Source of the DNA: Prevotella sp.
GTDB lineage: Bacteria; Bacteroidota; Bacteroidia; Bacteroidales; Bacteroidaceae
Direction: 5' to 3'
Assembly (NCBI GenBank): GCA_024690505.1
Contig: JAILPA010000020.1
Coordinates: 1 to 45,682, forward strand
Length of the DNA stretch: 45,682 bases
In this document: positions 34,553 through 41,983 of the stretch, in pieces
How the letters are laid out: every line of letters starts with the position of its first letter
How positions within the stretch are numbered: the stretch's first letter is position 1
The notes under the pieces: model-generated
Told to the model about the DNA's origin: nothing
The model's database searches: none
What the model saw: only the letters and a program-made list of their open reading frames with translations
Translations under genes and position numbers: made by a program

Positions 34553-35875
34553 TTAGAGGAAGGGCTGCAGAAGGTGGGCGAACCAGCCACGGAAGCGCTG
34601 CCAGGGGGTGCGGAAGGCTCGCCATGTCTCGGGGGTGAGATAGACACTCTCCTGCTTGTCGCGGTCGAACATCTGGTCGAGCTCGTGGGTGGTCTCAGGG
34701 TCAATGATGATGGCATTCTCTTCATAGTCGAAACGGAGGCTGCGCGAGTCAAGGTTGGTGCTGCCGACGGTGCAGAAGCGGCCATCGACCATCATTATCT
34801 TGGAGTGGTGGAAGCCGGGCTGGTAGAGCCACACGTGGGCTCCGCGCTTCATCATCTTGTGCATGTGATAGAAGGCGCAGTCGGGCGTGAGGGGAATGTC
34901 GCTCTTGGCGGAAATCATCAGCTCTACCTTCACGCCTCGCTTGATGGCTTGCTTCAGGGCCCGGTTGACGCAGGGCAGAAGGGTAAAATAGGGATTGATG
35001 ATGCGGATGGAGTCGCGTGCATCGTTGATGGCGTTGACATAAAGCTGGCGCATGGCATCGCGGCGCCCTAGCAGCTGTCCGTCGGCGGTGAGCTTAGTGC
35101 CAGGCTCACGGTTGACGATGCCCAGCAGCTTGCGATGGGCGGTGGAGGTGGTGTCGGGCTTCAGGCCTTGCATGTGGACGGGTGTTCCTGCCTGAAAATA
35201 CTGGGGGAGGAGGATACTCTCGCCAGTGGTCTTCTGCCAGATGTTGGCAAAGATGAGCTGCAGCTCGTTCACTGCCCCACCCTCTACGCGGCAGTGGATA
35301 TCGCGCCAGGCACCTACCTGCTCGGTGCCCTTGATGTAATAGTCGGCCACGTTCATGCCGCCAGTATAGGCCACGTGGCCGTCGATGACGACAATCTTGC
35401 GGTGGTCGCGAGGCCAGATATGGTTGACCCACGGGAAGCGGATGGGGTCGAACTCCCAGATGTCGATACTGTCGCGGCGCAGGTCGTCGACATGTTTCTT
35501 CAGCAGCGGCTGATTGTTGGAGTCGTTGCCGAAACCATCGAACATGGCTCGCACCTCTACGCCCTCGCGTCGTTTCTGGCGAAGAATGTCAAAAAGGAGC
35601 GAGGCAATGGAGTCGTTGCGAAAGTTGAAGTATTCGAGGTGAATGCTGTGACGGGCCTGGCGGATGGCCTGAAACATGTCATCGAACTTCTCTTGTCCGG
35701 AAAAGAGCAGGGTCACGCTGTTGTCGTGAGTGAAGCGGATGCCGTAGTCTTTCAGCTGGTGATAGATGAGCGAATCGGAGGGTTCCTGTCCTGACGGCAT
35801 CTGCCACGTGGTGCCACAGGCAGAGATGCTCGTCAGGGCAACCAGGCCAAAGCATAAACGAATCAGTCTCTTCAT
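34553..35875 (-). CDS. Phospholipase D-family lipoprotein, cardiolipin synthase-like
   Basis: This 440-residue protein has two HKD phosphodiesterase motifs, HRKIVVID (in WPRDHRKIVVIDG) and HSKIMMVD (in FHHSKIMMVDG), so it is a PLD-superfamily enzyme of the cardiolipin-synthase type. GMNVADYY and GSTNLDSRSL follow the motifs, as in bacterial cardiolipin synthases. Instead of the two N-terminal membrane helices of ClsA it has a lipoprotein signal with lipobox ISAC (C20). This puts the active site on the periplasmic side or at the outer membrane. It lies 12 bp after the regulator gene and 10 bp before truA. Phosphatidyl transfer is likely but the product is not proven by sequence. Confidence 0.87.
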   Translation of the reverse strand: MKRLIRLCFGLVALTSISACGTTWQMPSGQEPSDSLIYHQLKDYGIRFTHDNSVTLLFSGQEKFDDMFQAIRQARHSIHLEYFNFRNDSIASLLFDILRQKRREGVEVRAMFDGFGNDSNNQPLLKKHVDDLRRDSIDIWEFDPIRFPWVNHIWPRDHRKIVVIDGHVAYTGGMNVADYYIKGTEQVGAWRDIHCRVEGGAVNELQLIFANIWQKTTGESILLPQYFQAGTPVHMQGLKPDTTSTAHRKLLGIVNREPGTKLTADGQLLGRRDAMRQLYVNAINDARDSIRIINPYFTLLPCVNRALKQAIKRGVKVELMISAKSDIPLTPDCAFYHMHKMMKRGAHVWLYQPGFHHSKIMMVDGRFCTVGSTNLDSRSLRFDYEENAIIIDPETTHELDQMFDRDKQESVYLTPETWRAFRTPWQRFRGWFAHLLQPFL

Positions 35876-35887
35876 AGTGGAATCCTG

Positions 35888-38800
35888 TCAACGATACTTC
35901 TGCCTGTATTCCGTGGGTGACATGCCAAAGCGCTCCTTGAACAGGTTGATGAAGTGTTCGCCTGTGGCAAACCCGATGTTGCTGGCCAGCTCGCTCATGT
36001 TGATGTTCGTGCGCTGCAGGAGGATGCAGGCGTGCTTCAGACGTATGTCACGGACAATCTCGGCAGGCGTCTTTCCCGTTATCTCGTTGATTTTCTGGAA
36101 GAAGGGTTTCATCGACATGCCCATAGCCTGGGCCATCTCGTCGAGGTTGATTTGGCCACGGCTCATGTTTTGCTGTACGTATTGCTCAACACTGCTGAGC
36201 AGCTGGCTGTCCATGACGTCAATCATGCTTTGGGTGTCGTCACGACGCAGCTCGCTGTCGTCCACTATATTCTGCTCATCGGTCTTCTCTGTCTGCTGAG
36301 TTCTGATAGACTTCACGGTAACGGCACGAATCTGCTCGTCCTCTGTCACCTTCCCCGTTAGCACTGGCGTGTCCGTCTGTGTCTCGGTAGCCGTGGTCAT
36401 GCTGGAATTGCGGCCTTCCAGCATACGTGTCTCGGCACCTTCAATGAGATGGCTGTTCATCGGCACAGACTCTATGCCCAGTAGCTTGTTGAAGCGCATG
36501 ATGGCCTCATATAGGTTGAACGGCTTGTTGAGGTAGTCGTCGGCACCCATTGTGATATTCTGGTTGAGCATATCCTTGGTGGTGAGCTTGGTGTCGGTCA
36601 TCAGCACGAACTTAATCTTGTTCAGCGTGGGATGGGTCTTGATGTTATTGCACAGCTCACTTCCAGTCATATCATCCATGTCCTGCTTGCAAATGACGAG
36701 GTCGGGAATCATGGCCTCAATATCGTGGGCTGCCTTACGAATGTTATTGTAGGGGTGGAAGTCGTAGACACTCTTCAGGCGTGTACTGACAAACTTGACA
36801 AAGTCGTTGTTACTGTCGATAAAGACCACCCTGAACTTGGCAGTGGGCGAGTCTTGATTGGGACGGATGATGGACGTCAACTCGGAGTCGCCATCTTCGT
36901 CGCCACTGACAAGCAGCATCTCGCCCTGTCCGCTCATGTTGAAATTCTTGTTCACCAGTTCCTTGGCCTTCTCCTCGGGGTGTTCCAGCGCGGCCTGCAT
37001 GTCGCTCACTCGGGTAATGACCTGCAACATCTGGGCATGGAGGGCGTTCAGCTGTTCGCGTCCCTCGGGTGTGTTCTCCTGTTCCGAGATGTTCATAATG
37101 ATGGAAGTCATGCGCGACATGGGCTGGCGCAGCTCATCGCTGGCTGCCTTTATTTCTTCTCGCTGTCGTACCAGTTCGCCCACCACGGCTTTCTTTCTCT
37201 TCCACAAGGCCCGTACCATGTCGTAACCATGTTTCCAGGCAAAGATGCCGCCAATGATAATCAGGGCGTAAACGACCAGCATCCACCACTGGAGATACCA
37301 TGGCCGTTCAACGATAATTTCGATGATGCGCTCCTGATTGCTGACGGCTCCCTCGGCACTGATAGCTTTTACGTGAAGCTTATACTTACCGCTGGAGAGG
37401 TCAGTGAAGGTGACACCATGCTTCATGGCATCGCCATTCTGCCATCCGCTCTCAAGTCCTTCCATCCAGTACATGAACTGCAGACGTTCGCTCTGGTTGT
37501 AACTTCCTGCAGCGAACTTGATAGTAAACGTATTCTGGTGGCTCTTCAACCTGATGGACTGGCTTTCGTTGAGAGCCTGGGGCAGTGGCACAGTACCTTC
37601 GTACTCATGGCCCGTCAGTATCTCCTCTTCGCCAATGAACAACTGTGTCAGAATGACCAATGGCAAGGCTTCGCGTTCGTCGGCAGAGCGCGGACGGACA
37701 CGGTTCACGCCATTCAGTCCACCCATAATGACATTTCCGTCTTTCTTAGTGATGAGCGCTCCCAAGTTCAGTTCGTCGCTCAGCAGACCGTCCTCCTGGG
37801 TATAGTTATAGAGGCCAAAGTTATAGGTACCCTCTTCTTGTCCTCTCTGGATAACGACTCGGCTGACGCCATTGCTGGTGGTAATCCACACGTTCTTGTT
37901 CTTGTCTTCCGTGATGCCGCAGACGTTGTTATTGCACAGGCCCTGCTTCTCGGTCAGGAAGTCCAGATTATCCGTAGTGAGGTTAAAGATGTTCACACCT
38001 TCACGAGTTCCGATCCATAACAGGCCACGCGTGTCTTCAAAAATCTGGGTAACATAGTTGTTGGTGAACTTCTCCAAGTTAGTGGAGTTGCCCGTGTAGT
38101 TGGTTATCTTTGAATCAGAGATGTTGAGGATAGCCAAGCCCTCGCTGGTGCCTATAAGCATTCTGTTTCCAGAGGCGAAGTGGATGGCGGTGATGTTGTT
38201 TGTACGCATCTTACCGTTCTCCCTGGTGTAGTTCGAGAACTGATTCATACGGGGATTGTATGCCTGCAGGCCACCGTCAGTGGCAATCCACAGGTTGCCC
38301 GTCTGGTCGGTGCACAGGGCATTGATATGGTCGTTCAACAATCTCTGTTGGTCATTTCTGTTATAAGCGGAGTAAATCTGGACTTCGCCGCCTTTGATTC
38401 GAGTCAGTCCGTTCTGTTTCGAGCCCACCCACAGGCTTCCGTCATCCGTGCGTGCCAAGGCCGTAACCTTCAGGCTGGCCAGCTGGCCTTCGTACCCTAC
38501 CAATCCGTTGTCGCCAGTGCCATACCACACACGCCCGCTATCACCCTCCAGGACGGCAGTGATATCACCTATTGGCTTGCCTTCAAACTTATAGATATTC
38601 TCACCCAAATAGGCAACGCCGCCCTTCGACGTTCCCACCCAGAGCAGGTCAGTATTGTCGACATAAACCGTCTTGACGGCTACGTTAGTGCCGGCCTGCA
38701 GCTGTCGCATGGTATTGATGGGGAAAGGCTCCATGACGTGTGTGTTCACATTGGAGCGAATCAGTCCGCTACGGCTGGTTGCAATCCAAATGTTGCCACT

Positions 38801-39637
38801 ACGGTCGCCTGCCATGGCTTCAACGGCAAAGTCGACGCTGATACCCGTCAGTCCGAGCTGTTCGCCAATAGTGGTATCCCATGTACGGGCGCTGCGGTTG
38901 TAGAGGAAGAGCGTGCCCTGACCATAAAGCCAGATGTTGTCACGCTGGTCGGCGAAGACACGCAGCGACTTAGTGCGGCGCAGGTTTCTACGGGCAATGT
39001 CCTGATTCACCCATAACGTCTGCTGCTGGTGCATCACGTCACAACACACAATCTTACCGTCATCATACACAATAAGGGCGCCCTCCTTGCACTCACCGAT
39101 AGAGCATACCGTGCCTTGGGGAATGCCATGATAGTCGTCGGAATAACCAAACTCATATACCAGCTGCTGCTCCATGTTGTAGCACACCACGCCCTTGCTC
39201 GGTATGTATCCCCACAAGTTGTTCAGGTGGTCAACATAGATTATCTCGGGCAGGTTCTTCACGCCCAGCTTTGAAAATTCCTGACGCATGTCGCGGTCGA
39301 AGGTCTCGCTCTGAGGGTGATAGATGCAATATCCCGCTGCCGTCTTTACCCAGAGGTTCTTGTCGAGTGTCTCCTGAATGCTTTCAATATAGCTATCGGG
39401 CAACGACGAGCCATCCTGGGAATCACTCTGGAAATGCTTGAACACATAGCCATCGTAGCGGTAAAGTCCTGCTGGTGTTCCAAACCACATAAATCCCTTC
39501 GAGTCTTTCAATATACAGTTAATCTGGCTCGACGTCAACCCGTTGCGGGCGTTCAATGTCTTGAACAGATTCTGTGCTGAAGTGACAACGGTGGTCAGCA
39601 ACATCACAATTATTAGTATATGCCTCAGTCTTTTCAT
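35888..39637 (-). CDS. Hybrid two-component-like regulator with degenerate kinase and receiver
   Basis: I start at 39637 (MKRLRHILI), giving 1249 residues and a clean signal peptide. The periplasmic part is two-component-regulator propeller repeats (residues about 25-690; LWVGTSKGG, IWIATSRSG, LWIATDGG, LWIGTREG), then a Y_Y_Y domain (about 700-775) and one membrane helix (about 778-802). The cytoplasmic part starts with a HisKA-like helix, but the H-box reads ASDELRQP with D834 where the phospho-accepting His belongs. Only about 90 residues then separate it from the receiver, so the ATPase domain with N and G boxes is missing. In the receiver (about 930-1060) the acceptor Asp is K984 (LVICKQDMDDM). 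An intact-looking AraC helix-turn-helix (about 1145-1249) ends the protein. The sequence is full-length and uninterrupted, so it is probably functional without phosphotransfer. It lies 59 bp after kdsD with no promoter visible between. Confidence 0.9.
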   Translation of the reverse strand: MKRLRHILIIVMLLTTVVTSAQNLFKTLNARNGLTSSQINCILKDSKGFMWFGTPAGLYRYDGYVFKHFQSDSQDGSSLPDSYIESIQETLDKNLWVKTAAGYCIYHPQSETFDRDMRQEFSKLGVKNLPEIIYVDHLNNLWGYIPSKGVVCYNMEQQLVYEFGYSDDYHGIPQGTVCSIGECKEGALIVYDDGKIVCCDVMHQQQTLWVNQDIARRNLRRTKSLRVFADQRDNIWLYGQGTLFLYNRSARTWDTTIGEQLGLTGISVDFAVEAMAGDRSGNIWIATSRSGLIRSNVNTHVMEPFPINTMRQLQAGTNVAVKTVYVDNTDLLWVGTSKGGVAYLGENIYKFEGKPIGDITAVLEGDSGRVWYGTGDNGLVGYEGQLASLKVTALARTDDGSLWVGSKQNGLTRIKGGEVQIYSAYNRNDQQRLLNDHINALCTDQTGNLWIATDGGLQAYNPRMNQFSNYTRENGKMRTNNITAIHFASGNRMLIGTSEGLAILNISDSKITNYTGNSTNLEKFTNNYVTQIFEDTRGLLWIGTREGVNIFNLTTDNLDFLTEKQGLCNNNVCGITEDKNKNVWITTSNGVSRVVIQRGQEEGTYNFGLYNYTQEDGLLSDELNLGALITKKDGNVIMGGLNGVNRVRPRSADEREALPLVILTQLFIGEEEILTGHEYEGTVPLPQALNESQSIRLKSHQNTFTIKFAAGSYNQSERLQFMYWMEGLESGWQNGDAMKHGVTFTDLSSGKYKLHVKAISAEGAVSNQERIIEIIVERPWYLQWWMLVVYALIIIGGIFAWKHGYDMVRALWKRKKAVVGELVRQREEIKAASDELRQPMSRMTSIIMNISEQENTPEGREQLNALHAQMLQVITRVSDMQAALEHPEEKAKELVNKNFNMSGQGEMLLVSGDEDGDSELTSIIRPNQDSPTAKFRVVFIDSNNDFVKFVSTRLKSVYDFHPYNNIRKAAHDIEAMIPDLVICKQDMDDMTGSELCNNIKTHPTLNKIKFVLMTDTKLTTKDMLNQNITMGADDYLNKPFNLYEAIMRFNKLLGIESVPMNSHLIEGAETRMLEGRNSSMTTATETQTDTPVLTGKVTEDEQIRAVTVKSIRTQQTEKTDEQNIVDDSELRRDDTQSMIDVMDSQLLSSVEQYVQQNMSRGQINLDEMAQAMGMSMKPFFQKINEITGKTPAEIVRDIRLKHACILLQRTNINMSELASNIGFATGEHFINLFKERFGMSPTEYRQKYR

Positions 39638-39696
39638 AATTCTTTTATTTATCAGGCTCTTCCGCATTCTTGCAGTCGTCCCTCTTTTACATTATC

Positions 39697-40656
39697 TTAC
39701 AACATGCACGAGTAGTGGTCAACCACTCCCAGCAGATGACGGTCATCATCGGTCACCAGAACCGAGTGTATCTTGTGGGTCTGCATGATATGTTGTATCT
39801 CGGTTATCTTTGTATGCTTGCTCACGCACTTGGGCTGGCGGGTCATAATGTCGCTCACCGTGTGGTCGAAGAATTGTGCCTGCCAACGTTCAATGGCCCG
39901 GCGGATGTCACCGTCGGTTATCAAGCCGGTGATGTGCCCTTGTTCGTCCAAGGCTACGCCCAGCCCCAACTTGCCTTCGCTCACCAGCATGATGGCCTGT
40001 CCCAGATGCATCTGTGGTGTCAGTGTGGGCATATCGTTCGAGCGCATCACGTCGGCCGCAGTCATCAGCAAGCGTTTGCCAAGCTCGCCACCAGGATGCA
40101 GATGTGCGAAGTCCTGTGGCTGGAAACGCCGCTCCTGCATCAGGGCAATAGCCAAGGCATCGCCCATGGCCAGCGTCGCTGTGGTTGAACTGGTGGGTGC
40201 CAGGTTCAGCGGACAGGCCTCGCGCTCCACGCTGATATTCAGATGACAGGTGGCGTATTTGGCCAGTAGCGACTGCTCGTTGCCTGTCATGGCAATAATA
40301 GGGATGTTGGTATGCAGAACCATGGGGATGAAACGCAGCAGCTCGTCGGTTTGCCCTGAGTTCGAGATGGCTATTACCACATCGTCGGGGGTCATCACGC
40401 CCAGGTCACCATGATAGACATCAAGGGGATTGACGAAAAAAGATGGGGTGCCCGTAGATGCCAGCGTGGCAGCAATCTTCGCCCCCACATGCCCGCTCTT
40501 TCCAACACCGGTAACAATCACTTTGCCCTTGCAATGAAGCATCAGGCTGACGGCCTGTTCAAACTGGTCGTCCATCTTTGGTATGAGATCCAGCACTGCT
40601 TGTGCCTCGTCCCTCAGGGCCTGTATGCCATATTCCTTGACTGTCACCTTTTTCAA
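39697..40656 (-). CDS. kdsD: D-arabinose-5-phosphate isomerase (KpsF/GutQ family)
   Basis: This enzyme converts D-ribulose 5-phosphate to D-arabinose 5-phosphate, the first step to Kdo for lipopolysaccharide. The SIS domain has GVGKSGHVGAKIAATLASTG and AISNSGQTDEL. Two CBS domains follow from about residue 200 (LGVALDEQGHITGLITDGDIRRA, HSVLVTDDDRHLLGVVD). Length is 319 residues, normal for KdsD. Its start overlaps the kdsA stop by 4 bp, and kdsA uses its product, so the two enzymes form a pathway operon. Confidence 0.94.
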   Translation of the reverse strand: MKKVTVKEYGIQALRDEAQAVLDLIPKMDDQFEQAVSLMLHCKGKVIVTGVGKSGHVGAKIAATLASTGTPSFFVNPLDVYHGDLGVMTPDDVVIAISNSGQTDELLRFIPMVLHTNIPIIAMTGNEQSLLAKYATCHLNISVEREACPLNLAPTSSTTATLAMGDALAIALMQERRFQPQDFAHLHPGGELGKRLLMTAADVMRSNDMPTLTPQMHLGQAIMLVSEGKLGLGVALDEQGHITGLITDGDIRRAIERWQAQFFDHTVSDIMTRQPKCVSKHTKITEIQHIMQTHKIHSVLVTDDDRHLLGVVDHYSCML

Positions 40657-41429
40657 TCTTCAGTTATCAATTTCTTTACCAGACCTTCCAACTGGCTGAG
40701 GGGCAGCATGTTGGCCGCATCGCTCAATCCCTCGTCGGGTCTGGGATGTACTTCAAAGAAAAAGCCCGTGGCACCAAATGCCTTAGCAGCCAATGCCATT
40801 GCAGGTACGAATCGACGGTCGCCGCCGGTCTTGCCACCTTGGGCATCAGGACGCTGCACCGAGTGGGTGCAGTCCATAATAACAGTAGGTACAATTTCCA
40901 ACATGTCACTGATGTTGCGGAAATCGACCACCAATGTGCCGTAGCCCATCATGTTGCCGCGCTCTGTAAGCCAGACCTCTTTAGCGCCGGCATCGAGAGC
41001 TTTCTCCACGGGATAACGCATGTCGCGCCCGTTCAAGAACTGGGCTTTCTTCACGTTCACAGTCTTGCCCGTACGGGCAGCAGCAGTAAGCAAATCGGTC
41101 TGTCGGCAAAGGAAGGCAGGAATCTGAATCACGTCCACCACCTGCCCCACCGGCTCGGCCTGCCATGCCTCGTGGATATCGGTAAGGAGGCGCAGTCCAT
41201 AGCGGCTCTTGACATCGGCCAGCATCTGTAGACCGCGTTCCAAGCCTGGCCCGCGAAACGAGTGGATGCTGGTACGGTTGGCTTTGTCGAACGATGACTT
41301 GAAGAAAATATCTGTACCATGCTGGCAGTTTATCTCTACCAGCTGTCGAGCCACCTCGTCGAGCAACTCTGCCGACTCAATCACGCAGGGCCCTGCTATC
41401 AGCTTTACTGCATTCTTCACAGCATTCAT
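40653..41429 (-). CDS. kdsA: 3-deoxy-8-phosphooctulonate (Kdo-8-P) synthase
   Basis: This enzyme condenses D-arabinose 5-phosphate with phosphoenolpyruvate to Kdo-8-phosphate. Motifs are LIAGPCVIES, FKSSFDKANRTS, FRGPGLERGL, LLTDIHE, VDVIQIPAFLCRQTDLL and FFEVHPRPDEG. The C15 in AGPC is the cysteine of metal-dependent enzymes such as that of Aquifex; E. coli has Asn there. The protein is 258 residues, slightly shorter than the E. coli enzyme. It is the first gene of the kdsA-kdsD-regulator group. Confidence 0.95.
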   Translation of the reverse strand: MNAVKNAVKLIAGPCVIESAELLDEVARQLVEINCQHGTDIFFKSSFDKANRTSIHSFRGPGLERGLQMLADVKSRYGLRLLTDIHEAWQAEPVGQVVDVIQIPAFLCRQTDLLTAAARTGKTVNVKKAQFLNGRDMRYPVEKALDAGAKEVWLTERGNMMGYGTLVVDFRNISDMLEIVPTVIMDCTHSVQRPDAQGGKTGGDRRFVPAMALAAKAFGATGFFFEVHPRPDEGLSDAANMLPLSQLEGLVKKLITED

Positions 41430-41443
41430 TCTATTTTATCGTG

Positions 41444-41474
41444 CAAAGGTACGCATTTTAGGCGAAACGAGCAA
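41444..41474 (-). promoter_or_regulatory. Promoter of kdsA
   Basis: On the minus strand TTG (41474-41472), a 20-bp spacer and TACCTTTG (41451-41444) fit the Bacteroidetes consensus. It lies 15 bp before the kdsA ATG, which implies a very short leader. MITE copy D begins about 20 bp upstream. Confidence 0.6.
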
Positions 41475-41493
41475 GAATTATTGGAAATTTTTG

Positions 41494-41881
41494 TTATCCG
41501 CTAAACACGCCCCTCCATCATAGACCTACTTTGTGGGAATAAGCGGATTATCACAATGCATGGAGTCTACGTTTCGGGGTATTTGACGAATTACTAAACA
41601 GTCGTTAACCGAGTCAGCACTTATTGAACATTATTACTATTCTAAACCTAACCATGCATGACCGGAACGGATGGCAATTTTTCTTTACATCGATATTCCT
41701 GCGAAAAATGAAAAGCAACTTTGAGGGTGAAAAAGTACCGCTTTTTGACACTCAAAGCTGTCCTTTTCCACCCTCAAAGCGGTGCTTTTAAAAAAATCCC
41801 GCTGTTCGGCTCATTCCAGGGACTTGAATTTTCCTTACATTCCAACTGCCCAGCCAAGCAGTTGAGATGTTTAGCTGACCG
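41494..41881. mobile_element. MITE-like element, copy D (orientation as B)
   Basis: The ends TCCGCTAAACA (41497-41507) and TGTTTAGCTGA (41868-41878) match as an inverted repeat at 10 of 11 positions. The core is the same as copies A-C: TTTTTCTTTACATCGATATT on the left, GAATTTTCCTTACATTC on the right. The hairpin here uses CTTTGAGGGTG (41719-41729) with CACCCTCAAAG (41769-41779). The left part (41508-41670) differs from copies A and B. It fills the gap between kdsA and the end of glmS. Bases 41882-41983 hold a small hairpin ACTGTT-ttc-AACAGT (41893-41907) and no gene. Confidence 0.6.
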
Positions 41882-41983
41882 CCGGCCGCGTTACTGTTTT
41901 CAACAGTTGTCCTGCGCAGTGAGGAAAGGGCAATGGCAGCAGCACGATGGGGGCAGTCGTCGGTGGGCCTGGTGTTTCTTGGC

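Noticed and set aside
36632..38020. 462-codon open frame on the plus strand opposite the regulator
   Set aside because: No family features; it mirrors the codon pattern of the real minus-strand gene.
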